Positions 27,332 to 36,548 of a stretch of DNA of 64,000 nucleotides are shown one piece after another (the first letter of the stretch is position 1; each line of letters begins with the position of its first letter). The translations under genes were made by a program, and so were the position numbers. The notes under the pieces were generated by a model. That model was not told the origin of the DNA and searched no databases. It saw only the letters and a program-made list of their open reading frames with translations. The DNA is from CAVOGJ01 sp963695405 (GTDB lineage Bacteria > Planctomycetota > Planctomycetia > Pirellulales > Pirellulaceae), in the NCBI GenBank assembly GCA_963695405.1, contig CAVOGJ010000009.1, positions 495,542 to 559,541 of the forward strand. Direction: 5' to 3'.

Positions 27332-27476
27332 GTGCGGATGAGGGCCGGGTATCCTCTTGTTTTTGGCTCACCTGGAACTTGGATCGTCGCCGATGACAGC
27401 CTATACTGGAGGCTCGTGAATTTTGTCACAAGCCGCTTAACTCCCTGCCCATCTTTGACTTAGCAAGATTTCCGTT

Positions 27477-27869
27477 ATGGCAAAACAAGGTCCACGCAAG
27501 AAGGTTCCCAAGGAACTGGCCGTCATCAATGCCGATAATTGCACCGGCTGCGAGTCGTGTCTGGAAGTTTGCCCGGTCGACTGCATCGAATTGATCACGC
27601 GTGATCTGGGCGTCAAGGGAAACCAAGCCTGGTGCGAAATCGATCTCGAGCGGTGCGTGGGCTGTGAAGTCTGCGTGCACATCCCACAGAAGAAGTCGAA
27701 TCCCTACGAACTGACGGTTTGTCCCTGGGACGCGATCGAAATGGTGCCGACCGAAAACGTGGCTCAAGTCGTCGCGCAAATTGGCGGTCCCCCCGAATAC
27801 ATCGCCGAGAACTGGGACCGGCTGGTCACCACAGCGCAACACCTGGCCGAACTACGAGCCGGCAGCTAA
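27477..27869 (+). CDS. Ferredoxin with two [4Fe-4S] sites
   Basis: 130 residues. First cluster motif CTGCESCLEVCP (CxxCxxCxxxCP); the second is CVGCEVC with the last Cys much later in YELTVCPW, so the second site has an insertion of about 14 residues. N-terminus basic (MAKQGPRKKVPKELAVI), C-terminus helical. This is an electron carrier of the bacterial ferredoxin/dicluster family, conserved in planctomycetes; partner unknown. Soluble and cytoplasmic. Confidence 0.9.
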   Translation: MAKQGPRKKVPKELAVINADNCTGCESCLEVCPVDCIELITRDLGVKGNQAWCEIDLERCVGCEVCVHIPQKKSNPYELTVCPWDAIEMVPTENVAQVVAQIGGPPEYIAENWDRLVTTAQHLAELRAGS

Positions 27870-27914
27870 GTGCTCCGTGTGATCGTGGGCTTGTGGTGCT
27901 GGACGGCGCCCCCA

Positions 27915-27982
27915 GGCTTGCCGGGAGGCTCGGCTTGCCGGGAGGCTCGGCTTGCCGGGAGGCTCGGCTTGCCGGGAGGCTC
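27915..27982. repeat. Four perfect 17 bp tandem repeats
   Basis: GGCTTGCCGGGAGGCTC is repeated four times without spacers, then breaks off after GG. The unit contains GCCGGGAGGCTCGGC-like self-complementarity across the junctions. It lies in the convergent gap between the ferredoxin gene and the DNA methyltransferase gene and may act as a folding end of the ferredoxin transcript. Confidence 0.85.
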
Positions 27983-28090
27983 GGTAGACGTCGCGGCCGA
28001 GCACGGCGATTGCCTCAGAGGGCCGACAGCCCCGATGATTGGTTCCTTCAAGCCGCCGGGATTCCGACGAGGCACACTGGCCGCAACAGG

Positions 28091-29032
28091 CTACTCGACC
28101 CCGGGCAGCGTTCGCTGGGTGTTGGTTAGCTTCTTCTGCGGCCGCCTCGTTGACCGCATGGCCGGGGCATCCTCCAACCGACGACCGCTGGCAGTGTCTG
28201 GCGCACTCACCAGGGGTTCCTCCGCCCCGGTCAGCGAATCGCCTGGCTGGATGTTATCCAGCCGTTGCTGAATGCCGCGCGCGTACTCCTCAGACATTTC
28301 GAACGTCAGGAATTGCCGGCCCAGTTTCTTCGCTACTGCTGCCGTCGTACCGCTGCCGCCAAACGGGTCGAGGATCAACTCACCCGGATGGCTGCAAGCA
28401 CGGATGATCCTGCCCAACAACTGTTCGGGCATCTGGCAGCCGTGCCAGCCGGCGCGTTCCTTGAACGTGCCGGCCACGCGAGGAAAGTACCAGGTATCTT
28501 CGTCGGATCGAAAGCCTTGCGGAAGATCTTGAGGCCTGAGAATCCACGTGTCATCTGGTAAGCGACCCTTCGGGTTGGCCCGTTTGTCCCCATACACCAG
28601 TTGCCGTGCCGAAGGCACGCGAATGGCTTCCGTATTGAATGTATAGTCCTGTGGATCCTTGACCATGTGAAACAGGTGGGCGTGTGAACGGCTGAACTTT
28701 TGCTTGCAATTAACGCCGAAGGTGTAGTACCAAACGACCCAACTGCGACAGACCAGTCCGTGCGTCCGTTGCATCTGCACCTTCAGCTCTGCCGCGTACT
28801 CGTCACCAATCGCCAACCAGAACGTCCCCTTGGGTTTCAGGACCCGAAGCGTGGCGGCGATCCAACGTTCACACCACTTGAGGTAGTTCTCGGATTCGAG
28901 GCAATCATCATACTCGTCATATTCGTATCCGATGTTGAAGGGTGGGTCGGCAAAGGCCAAATCCACGACCCCGGCGGGCAGCGATGCCAGGCCTCCCAAA
29001 CAGTCCCGATGATGGACGCAGTTCGTTTCCAT
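28091..29032 (-). CDS. Orphan site-specific DNA methyltransferase (N6-adenine or N4-cytosine)
   Basis: About 313 residues from the ATG at 29032 (GGGGGAG upstream). Motif IV DPPFNIGY comes early (29-36) and the SAM motif FGGSGTTAAVAKKLGRQFL comes late, giving the beta-class order. DPPF fits N6-adenine better than N4-cytosine. SHPGELILDPFGGSG is typical of MTases such as those of type II systems. The last ~55 residues are variable and basic. No restriction endonuclease gene lies next to it, so a regulatory or epigenetic orphan role is inferred. Target sequence not deducible. Confidence 0.9.
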   Translation of the reverse strand: METNCVHHRDCLGGLASLPAGVVDLAFADPPFNIGYEYDEYDDCLESENYLKWCERWIAATLRVLKPKGTFWLAIGDEYAAELKVQMQRTHGLVCRSWVVWYYTFGVNCKQKFSRSHAHLFHMVKDPQDYTFNTEAIRVPSARQLVYGDKRANPKGRLPDDTWILRPQDLPQGFRSDEDTWYFPRVAGTFKERAGWHGCQMPEQLLGRIIRACSHPGELILDPFGGSGTTAAVAKKLGRQFLTFEMSEEYARGIQQRLDNIQPGDSLTGAEEPLVSAPDTASGRRLEDAPAMRSTRRPQKKLTNTQRTLPGVE

Positions 29033-29166
29033 ACTCCCGTTTTCTCCCCCTGGCGGTCGCGATTCCCTGTAGCAACCGCCGACCTCGACTGGCGGCCGCA
29101 AGAGCCGGAACCGCATTGCGTCTCGCGGCTTGAATTGCTACCTCGGTCACAAATCGCGGCTGGTTC

Positions 29167-29967
29167 CTAGATGTCAAACATCTCCGTGATCGCGACCGTA
29201 CCATACTCTGCAAATCCTGTCGTGACGTTGACATTCGCCAGCGGCTGGCAGGTGCCACTTCCGTGCGTATGACCACAAAGTACGGTCAACTGTTTCCCAG
29301 GGTATCTGCTCATGATATCGCGAATCGCATGACCAACTGCCATGCACGAGAAGTGCGGTACCCATTCGTCGTCCGAAAGGCGGCCATCGTACCAGCATGC
29401 CTCGCGAAACGGCGGAACGTGGGTCAGCAGAATGACTTCGTTGAACTCCTTCACCGCAGCCATGAGCAAGGTTTCGATGTGATCCCCCGCCTCGTCCCCC
29501 AGTCTCTGCAATTCGAGACGTCGACTCGATTTGTCAAGATCCCGCAGTTCCTCGATCAGCCGATAGTCATTCATCATCACAAGGGATCGCACATAGTCAC
29601 CCGCCCGCGCGTCGGCCCACCCATCATGTCCGATCAGTCCCACTCCGGGTGCGAGTTCCAAGGGATGCGTTTGGACCGTCAGGTAGTTCAGATTTGCTCG
29701 GCTCGCCGCCTCGGCAGTGACCTCGTCGCGCACGCGGGGAATGGAGCCGCCATAGAAATCGTGGTTCCCCAGCACAAAATAGATGGGGCATGTCCAAGCG
29801 GTCGCCAAGGCATCCAGCAGAGCAGCGACCGAGTCGGCTTCGCCAATATCCCCCCCCACCAAGATGCCGTCTGGAGTCTCTTGCTGCACCCGTTGCATCA
29901 GTTCCGCGACCTGATCCGCGGACAGGAAGTTCAGGTGAATGTCGGTAATCCAAACGATGCGAGCCAT
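29167..29967 (-). CDS. Calcineurin-like metallophosphoesterase
   Basis: 266 residues with all five metal motifs: DIHLNF (DxH, 9-14), VGGDIGEADS (GD), YFVLGNHDFYGG (GNHD), LLTHVPPF (H) and CGHTHGSG (GHTH). Soluble, no signal peptide. Acts on phosphodiesters or phosphomonoesters; the substrate is unknown. It lies downstream of the TPR gene in the same direction with about 130 bases between. Confidence 0.9.
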   Translation of the reverse strand: MARIVWITDIHLNFLSADQVAELMQRVQQETPDGILVGGDIGEADSVAALLDALATAWTCPIYFVLGNHDFYGGSIPRVRDEVTAEAASRANLNYLTVQTHPLELAPGVGLIGHDGWADARAGDYVRSLVMMNDYRLIEELRDLDKSSRRLELQRLGDEAGDHIETLLMAAVKEFNEVILLTHVPPFREACWYDGRLSDDEWVPHFSCMAVGHAIRDIMSRYPGKQLTVLCGHTHGSGTCQPLANVNVTTGFAEYGTVAITEMFDI

Positions 29968-30094
29968 TCCGGAAACGTACGGGTCGGAAGTAATGGAAGC
30001 CTGGATGAGGGCGCCGTCGTGCGTCGAATGGACGAGTTGTACTCCATCGCCGCAGCCAACGCAATTCGCCGCTGAAGGATAGCTTGCAACTCGG

Positions 30095-32612
30095 TCACTC
30101 GTTATTGTCCACTTGCTGCTTCAAGCGTGCTGCCAGCGCGTCAAGACGTGGAGACCATTCCGATTGCTCCCATGCGGCCGCGGTCGTGCGCATCAATTCG
30201 ATCATCCGTAGCGCGGCGCGGCTTACCGCATTCGGCCAGGGCCGATGCCACGCCATACTTGGCCTCCCACCACCAATCCGAATCCACAGGTGCCGCAACA
30301 AGCACTTCTCGCCAAGCCTGCAGCTTGTTCTCGCACGAGCGGGTTTTGTCCTCGGACACGGTCCGTGCGTACGACACCGCCAGATCGCCATTTCGCGGAT
30401 CGGCCGTTTTCAGCTTCGCATAAACTTCCGCCGCCTGAGTCAAATCCCCCGCGTCAGCCAGTGCCTCGGCTTGCAGTCGCCGCCAACGAGTCGCTTGGGG
30501 CGGGGAGAATGCTTGCTTGCGATCACCGATTTCCCGTAGCGCCTGCAATCGCCAATGAGCCGCCGCTCGATCGGTTGGCAGTCTAGACAGCAGCTCGAAA
30601 CATTCGATCCAGCACTCCAGATCCGAGTCGTCGCACTGTCGCAAATATTGTGACGCTTGCACCCAATCGGCTTGTCGAAAGTAACACGCCATCAGAGCTC
30701 GCTGAACCTCCGCTCGAGGAGCAATCGCGTTCGTTGCCGACAGTACCCGACAGGCGACGCGAATGTCCCGGTCGAGCCGGAGCAGGACGTCCACAAGTGC
30801 CACACCGGCCGCCTGTCGTGCCTCGACGCTGATATCGGTCGACTCGGCGATGCCCCGCCAACGGGCGGCGGATTGATCGAGTTCGTTCAACGTGGCCGGC
30901 GATGGATCGTCGGCGAGTAATTCGAGCAGGCTGATGCGTTCGTCGTTGATGGCCGCGGCGAGTCGCGCGGCCTTATCGGTGCCAACTTCGCGCAGCTCGC
31001 CGACTGCGTGCAGGTGGTCTCCCTCTTGTTGCAGGTATCGCCCCAGCCAGAGGTGGACTTGGGACGCGAAGGGACTCGACGGCCAACGGGTTAAATGCTC
31101 TCGCAACAGCCTCGCGTAAGGCTCGACTTCGTCGGCAGACCGCGTGGGATCAGACAGCGTGACTTGGCCAGCCTTCAGCTTCAGTGCCATGAGATGGATG
31201 GCGGGCGCCTCGGGATGGGTGGGTATTTCAAGCGCCAGCCGCCGTAGATGTTCCGCAGCCGCCGCGACCTCTCCCTGCTTCAGTTCGACGCCCGCGACGG
31301 CCTTCGCCGCACGCAACAGCCGTTCGGTCTCGCCCCGGTCGCGAGCCGCGTTTGCGGCCTTTTCGTAGGCCAATTTTGCCGCCTGCCATTGATGTTGCCG
31401 CAACAGTCCTTCCGCAGCATGCAAGTAGAAAGTAGTTTCCACGCCTTGCTCCGCGGTCTCCGCGGTTGCCTCAGCTCCGTGACTGGCCAATAGCCGCTGA
31501 GCCTGCGACAGCCATTGCTGGCTATATTCATATTCGCCGCTGGCCTTTTCGATGAGCTGACCGGCCCGCCGTTCCCAGTCCGTGGCTTGCTGTTCCTCTG
31601 CCGACTGACGTGCCTCGTCGGCAAGCGCCATATAGGCCTCGATTGCAGCGAGTGATCCATCCTCGCCCAACGGCGCGTCGGTCGTCTGCTGTGCCACCAA
31701 TTGCGTGAGACGATCCCAGTCGTTTCTGGCGATCGCGATGCGAATCCGTTCGTTGGCGATAGCGGTCCGTTCTGACGGGGATAGTCGCATTGCCTGCAGA
31801 GGCCGCAACTGCTGCGCACACGCTGGCCAATCGGACTTCAAACGGAGACTCGCAATCAGCTTCAAGCGGCTCTCGAACCAGAGTTCCCGACTCAAGGCCG
31901 TCGGCGAGAGTCGCTCGAATTCCACGGCCGCCCGTCCGGCGGCCAGCACGCGGTCCTCGCTGCGATCGTCGTAGAGTTCGGCCTGTGCCAGAAATGTACA
32001 ACCCAGCTCAAGGCCGACTCGATCGCGCAGATTTCGTAACTCCCGATCCGTCAAGTAGCCAGCTTCGTTCGGATCGTGTCGGCGGTGTTCCCTCAATTCC
32101 TGATCCAAGGCGTCCCCCAATCGCTCGAGTCGTCGAATCGAATCGCGCAGGTTGCGCAGGCTGTCATCTTCGGTTGAGATACCGGCTGGGCGAGCTTTAG
32201 CGGCCAGTCGGGGTAGGCCGGCCGCACGGAACTCGACCAGGAACCGCAACAAGCTGCTCCCGTCGAAGCGCAGGTAGTCGTTGGCAACCTTTTCCGCGGC
32301 GGCCAGGCGAGTAGCCAACACCTCGCCCGTCTCTCCTGCCGCTCGAATCGTGAGCGTATCCAGCAATGCTACCGTCAGCGCATTTCGGTCGGCCATTGGT
32401 AGATTGGAATCGGACAGTTGTTCACGGCAAGTCCACTCGGCTTCGTCGAACTTGCCAGCGGCGACAAGACGTTCGATGGTTTGCAAATCGGCGTTTAGAT
32501 CGGCCCCAGCAAAGGACGGTACCATGACCATGATCGCCAGACCCAGCCAGGCCGATCGCGCGGCAAGGCCCCGTTGCGGGCCACCGAAGCGATTTGTTCC
32601 TATGAGCATCAT
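30095..32612 (-). CDS. Large exported TPR protein, probable C-terminal frameshift
   Basis: The open frame runs 32612 to 30141 (823 residues): a signal anchor (SAWLGLAIMVMVPSFAGAD), then about 30 helical TPR-like hairpins such as AAGKFDEAEWTCREQLSDS and QADWVQASQYLRQCDDSDLE. The last ~20 residues (ATDDRIDAHDRGRMGAIG) look foreign. In a neighbouring frame the natural continuation RAALRMIELMRTTAAAWEQS then EWSPRLDALAARLKQQV runs to a stop at 30095. One base must therefore be lost or gained between about 30205 and 30228. It is placed downstream of the ExbD genes and may supply a periplasmic scaffold for that complex. Confidence 0.75.
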
Positions 32613-32664
32613 GCCTTAGTTATAACCGACCGCTACCGATTGTCCGTGCCGGAGCGCAGGTTCA

Positions 32665-32742
32665 GGGTCAGGTTCCTTTCTCGGCGATTGCGTTTTCATC
32701 AGCCTCTCCGCGTTGACCGAAAACATGTGCCTGACCCTTTTT
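32665..32742 (+). repeat. Long-loop inverted repeat with T tract
   Basis: GGGTCAGG at 32665-32672 pairs with CCTGACCC at 32730-32737, followed by TTTTT. The loop of 57 bases includes GACCGAAAACATGTG. Elements reading '...acatgtgcctgaccc' are scattered between genes in planctomycetes and resemble REP-type palindromes (recalled, not searched). It could also end transcription on the + strand, but no rightward gene precedes it. Confidence 0.45.
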
Positions 32743-32816
32743 GGTTGTAGTGGAGTCACACGTGGCTTAGGAATCAGCGTGGGGCAACAGTCGTTGGGTC
32801 ATGCCCAGACGTCACC

Positions 32817-33401
32817 TCATCGCCCGGCCTGACGTCGTGAAGGGCGGTACGCCGTCTCGTGACTCCAAGGCGCCGCCGGCTTCTCGGGGTTTGATCCGTC
32901 CTGCCAGGAACGCTCGCAGCGGCATGACATTACTCGGCGGACATTGAGGAGTGGGGCTCCTCGCTCAGCCGCGGCGAACTGGACGGTCTCGAAACCGACT
33001 TGCCTTGTCATGTCGTAAACATCAATGAGGTGGCCTAGGGGAACGTTGTCTGCTGGATCGACGATCACCGGGACATCGCGTTTGATACGGGCGATTTCTG
33101 ATAAGCGGGCAGAAACTTCGCCTACGGTGGCCGCCAATCGATTGCCGATTCGCCAGTTCGGTTGTCCGTCCTGCCAGCCGATACGAATCACGATCGGATC
33201 AAAATCGATCTGTTCGGTCACAACGGAGGTTGTTCCGGAGGCCATCGTCTCCTCCGCCAGGTGACTCGGCAAGCGCTCTTCGGGAATGCGAAAACTGGTG
33301 GTCCAGAGAAAAAAAATCAGTAACAGAAAAACGACATCGATCATCGGCGTCATTTCGACCTGCAGCGGCTTCCGTGTAATCGTCGCGGCGGGGATCTTCA
33401 T
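32817..33401 (-). CDS. ExbD/TolR-type proton channel component, second copy
   Basis: 194 residues. One N-terminal membrane helix with the family motif MTPMIDVVFLLLIFFLWTTS (the Asp is the proton-carrying residue), then a periplasmic domain ending near PVIVDPADNVPLGHLIDVYD. The C-terminal ~40 residues (CRCERSWQDGSNPEKPAAPW onward) are unlike the family. The ATG overlaps the first exbD gene by four bases. With ExbB it should form a proton-driven stator. Confidence 0.9.
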   Translation of the reverse strand: MKIPAATITRKPLQVEMTPMIDVVFLLLIFFLWTTSFRIPEERLPSHLAEETMASGTTSVVTEQIDFDPIVIRIGWQDGQPNWRIGNRLAATVGEVSARLSEIARIKRDVPVIVDPADNVPLGHLIDVYDMTRQVGFETVQFAAAERGAPLLNVRRVMSCRCERSWQDGSNPEKPAAPWSHETAYRPSRRQAGR

Positions 33402-33826
33402 CGAGCCGATCCTTGGCGAACGACGGCGAACGTGACGTTCCAGATGCCACTTGTGGCGGCTGCGCGAAGGACGGGTGCAATGTGTCGGTAAGGCACGTTG
33501 CGATCGGCCCGAATCCGCAGCTCGACCTCAGGGCCTTCTTGCTGACGGGCAGCTGCCAGTCGACTGGTTAAATCGTTTTCCGAAACGGAGCGACCGGCTA
33601 GTGTCAAACTGCCTTCGGGGCGAATGTTGATGGTTACCCGCCGGTTGGTTGCGACGGCATCTTCCTCGCCACTCTTGGCGGTCGGCAAGGCCAATTGCAT
33701 CTCGTTTTCGCGGCGGGCGAGGTGGCTGGACACAAGAAAAAAGATGATCAGCAAGAAGACGACGTCGATCATTGGCGTCATATTCACGCCGGAATCTTCC
33801 CTCCCGATGGCCTGGGGTAATTTCAC
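33398..33826 (-). CDS. ExbD/TolR-type proton channel component, first copy
   Basis: 142 residues from a GTG at 33826 that overlaps the exbB stop (GTGA). The frame upstream of that GTG runs antisense-like through exbB and is not used. Motif VNMTPMIDVVFLLIIFFLVS, then a periplasmic domain with RVTINIRPEGSLTLAGRSVS and ELRIRADRNVPYRHIAPVLR. Tandem ExbD genes after ExbB are common in planctomycetes. Partner of the ExbB at 33823. Confidence 0.9.
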   Translation of the reverse strand: MKLPQAIGREDSGVNMTPMIDVVFLLIIFFLVSSHLARRENEMQLALPTAKSGEEDAVATNRRVTINIRPEGSLTLAGRSVSENDLTSRLAAARQQEGPEVELRIRADRNVPYRHIAPVLRAAATSGIWNVTFAVVRQGSAR

Positions 33827-34605
33827 CGTCGCGACCCCGGAACCCCCGGGGACGGAACCCCCGGGGTCACAGCTCTTGGCGGCGGTTGCCGCGGTAACCG
33901 CTTCAGCGGTGCGAGCGCCTGCAGCGCAGCATGCGCCGCCTCGGCGACAAGTCCGTCGACTCGATTTCGCAGGATGGCAAAAGCGCCCAATGATGGGATC
34001 GCCACCAAGAGGCCGCCCACCGTGGTGACCAGTGCCTGGTAAATTCCTTCCGCCAAGTCGGCAGCTCCGGCGGCGCCTTGCGTGGCAGCCACCTGTTGAA
34101 AGGCGAAAATCATGCCAGTCACCGTTCCCAGCAGCCCAACCATCGGGGCCAGGTTGCCGATGACTGACAGGTATTCGATCTTCCGAAACAGTCGTGCCGC
34201 TTGCTCCGCGAGGGACTCTTCTACGGCCTTCTCCACCTCGGGCCAGCCCCCTTCGGTCTCGGCGAGCCCATTCGCCAACAGGAAGGAAAGAAGACTGGGG
34301 TTCTCGCGGCAAACTTGGATCGCCGCAGCGGTTTGTCCGGCCGCCAGATATTCTTTCACCTGAGTCGCGACGTGCTCCGGGACCAGTTCACTACGACGCA
34401 GCAGCATGAGCTGTTCGAAGATCAAGTATGCCGCCGTGAGCGAGAGGGCGAAGAGTAGCAAGATGATCGAGCATCCGACCCATCCGCCCGCAAATAGGAT
34501 TTCCAGAAACCCACGATTTCCGGTGGTCGGCTCGATGCCTTCGGCGGTGATCTGCGCGACGAGCAGTGGGGCGGCGGAAAGTAGCTGACTGATCGTTGCC
34601 ATCAA
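33823..34605 (-). CDS. MotA/TolQ/ExbB proton channel protein
   Basis: 260 residues with three membrane segments: LFAGGWVGCSIILLLFALSL, then IGNLAPMVGLLGTVTGMIFA with the family Gly-rich turn, then IYQALVTTVGGLLVAIPSLG. The N-terminus holds a further hydrophobic leader. The C-terminal tail has a twice-repeated, GC-rich PGVPSPGVPG, encoded by two copies of a CCGGGGGTTCCG-type unit. With the two ExbD proteins it forms the proton-driven motor of this cluster. Confidence 0.92.
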   Translation of the reverse strand: MMATISQLLSAAPLLVAQITAEGIEPTTGNRGFLEILFAGGWVGCSIILLLFALSLTAAYLIFEQLMLLRRSELVPEHVATQVKEYLAAGQTAAAIQVCRENPSLLSFLLANGLAETEGGWPEVEKAVEESLAEQAARLFRKIEYLSVIGNLAPMVGLLGTVTGMIFAFQQVAATQGAAGAADLAEGIYQALVTTVGGLLVAIPSLGAFAILRNRVDGLVAEAAHAALQALAPLKRLPRQPPPRAVTPGVPSPGVPGSRR

Positions 34606-34675
34606 CGCGGAGACTCCCTATTAGCTACCTGGCTACCTGCGATCCTCCACGGACCGCGCTCCCGCCTCGTTTTTC

Positions 34676-35815
34676 TTACCGCCGATCGGGCAGCTGGGAA
34701 ATGTCGACATACACGTGTTGCCCGCCATTTTGTTCGGCCAATCGTACCAGAAAGTTATCGCGACTTCTCTGTGGGCCAAAGCCAAATTCGACGGCGTAAA
34801 TCGCCGAGCCGCGGTTCATCATCCGAATGCGGTTGAGATCCGCGGCCGACAGAGTCGGCTCGTCTGCATCCGTGAGAAAGAAAATGACATCGGGCTTCAT
34901 GCCGAGTGCTACCCGGAGGGCCGCCATATGGCTCGTTCCACCCGCCGCGACGATGCCATCGAGAAAAGCTAACGCTAACCGCTTAGTCGCCTCATCACCC
35001 CATTGCAAGGTGGCCCGGCCACCGTCCGGATTAAACACGCTCGGCTTCTCGTTGTAAAAGATGATCTGAAACTGATGGATCCGCTCCAGATCGAGAAGAC
35101 TCTTGGCAAGTTCCGATTTGGCGGCCCGCAGCGGACGGCCGCCAAAACCGCCCATACTGCCCGAATGGTCAAAAACATAGGCAAACCGATTCCCCTCGCC
35201 GTAGACGCCAAAGACACCGGTGCGAATCTGGCCTCCCATGTCGATAGCAGACGCGGTACCACCTCCGAGGTCGCCAGCTCGCGGAGCCGCCCTGTTTGAC
35301 TCGCCCGCCGAGCCGCCGTTCTCAAGGTCGGGCAGCAACTCCTGCAAGTCGACCGCCAATTCCTCGGTGGATGGGAGTGGCGACTTGGCTCCCACCGAGC
35401 GGTTCGCGAGCTGCCGGGTGGCCTGCAAGTCTTCCTCGGTCAGGTAGTCTTGTTCGCCCTGCGATCGATCGACCAGCACAATCCCTGTCGTTCGATCGGG
35501 ATCGACGGTGACGCCTCGCGGCGAAAATTGCAAAGACGCGACCAGAGAGACCGCAAGCAGCAGATGCAAGCCAAGGGACATCAGCCCGGCGGGCAGCTGA
35601 CGGTCACGAAACCGCAGGGGTTCGGCGGGCAAGTTCACCTCGTGTTGTTCCCGGGGCGGGCTCAGTGTGCTGCGCATGCCCCTCGCCTGTACCCGATCAC
35701 CGGTGCCGAATCCTCTTCCGTGGCTTGCGCTGCCGAGCGTGGGATCCTCGGACCCTTTCCTTGGACCCTTTCGTCTCGCCTCATCCAACCCGCTCCCGCG
35801 TTGATCGCGCGACAT
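34676..35815 (-). CDS. Membrane-anchored VWA-domain protein in ExbB/ExbD cluster
   Basis: Up to 379 residues; an ATG at 35677 (MRSTLSPPREQHEV) is a likely alternative start. A membrane helix (LMSLGLHLLLAVSLVASLQF) is followed by a Pro/Glu-rich linker and a von Willebrand A domain with the metal-ion site DHSGSMGG, the Thr in GGTSHMAALRVALG and FFLTDADEPT. The single-helix, periplasmic layout resembles TonB or TolA topology, and the gene leads the exbB-exbD-exbD set, so it is probably the load moved by this proton motor. No TonB C-terminal domain is seen. Confidence 0.85.
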   Translation of the reverse strand: MSRDQRGSGLDEARRKGPRKGSEDPTLGSASHGRGFGTGDRVQARGMRSTLSPPREQHEVNLPAEPLRFRDRQLPAGLMSLGLHLLLAVSLVASLQFSPRGVTVDPDRTTGIVLVDRSQGEQDYLTEEDLQATRQLANRSVGAKSPLPSTEELAVDLQELLPDLENGGSAGESNRAAPRAGDLGGGTASAIDMGGQIRTGVFGVYGEGNRFAYVFDHSGSMGGFGGRPLRAAKSELAKSLLDLERIHQFQIIFYNEKPSVFNPDGGRATLQWGDEATKRLALAFLDGIVAAGGTSHMAALRVALGMKPDVIFFLTDADEPTLSAADLNRIRMMNRGSAIYAVEFGFGPQRSRDNFLVRLAEQNGGQHVYVDISQLPDRR

Positions 35816-35943
35816 GCACTACGAGTTAACCCTGGGTCGCCCTATAATTATATTCTTCCTGTTGGTCACCACCAGGATCGTGCGCCGCTGGGGCCACGAT
35901 CGAGAACCGGCTGCTGTTCCGTCTGCCTGTGAGGGAAATCGCG

Positions 35944-36522
35944 TTGCAAATTGTCAAGTATCCACATCCGACGCTGCGGCACAAATCCAAGTCGATTCGC
36001 CGCGTCACGGCCGAACTGCGGAAGATTGTGCGTGAAATGTTCGACCTGATGTACGAAGCCAACGGGATCGGTCTCGCAGCTAACCAAGTGGATCTGCCCT
36101 TTCGGTTGTTCATTGTTAATCTTGCCGCGAAAGCGGACGAGGGGGAGGAGCTGGTGTTCATCAATCCGGTCATCAGCCGACCCAAGGGCACCGACGAAAA
36201 AGAGGAAGGCTGTCTGAGCTTGCCAGGTTTGTACGCGCCGGTCAAACGTCCCGAACGCGTGACCTTCAACGCGTATGGGTTGGATGGGACCGAGATCTCC
36301 CTGGAACTTGACGGCTTGATGGCGCGCGTCGTACAGCACGAAACGGACCATTTGGACGGTGTCTTGTTCATCGATCGACTTTCGATGACGCACGAGATCG
36401 AGGTTGCCGAGTCGGTGGATGAATTTGAGAGTCAATTTGCGGATGCCTGCGACCGAGGCGAGATTCCCGATCTGCAAGCGATTGCCGAGCGCCTACGGAC
36501 CCTCGAAGTCGAGTACTGCTAG
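35944..36522 (+). CDS. def: Peptide deformylase
   Basis: About 192 residues from a TTG at 35944 with GAGGG about 8 bases upstream; a GTG at 35929 is the alternative. All three motifs are present: GIGLAANQV, EEGCLSLPG and QHETDHLDG (metal ligands Cys and two His, catalytic Glu). It removes the formyl group from nascent proteins. It ends with a Glu-rich tail. The next gene is fmt, 26 bases downstream, the usual def-fmt pair. Confidence 0.95.
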   Translation: MQIVKYPHPTLRHKSKSIRRVTAELRKIVREMFDLMYEANGIGLAANQVDLPFRLFIVNLAAKADEGEELVFINPVISRPKGTDEKEEGCLSLPGLYAPVKRPERVTFNAYGLDGTEISLELDGLMARVVQHETDHLDGVLFIDRLSMTHEIEVAESVDEFESQFADACDRGEIPDLQAIAERLRTLEVEYC

Positions 36523-36548
36523 GCTTCGTAGAGGAGCGTTTCCCGGCT

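Noticed and set aside
27915..27982. CRISPR-like array
   Set aside because: The 17-base units are directly joined with no spacers, and no cas genes are nearby.
33827..34312. N-terminal extension of the first exbD frame
   Set aside because: It runs through exbB in another frame with a Gly/Arg-rich composition; the GTG at 33826 with GTGA coupling is the better start.
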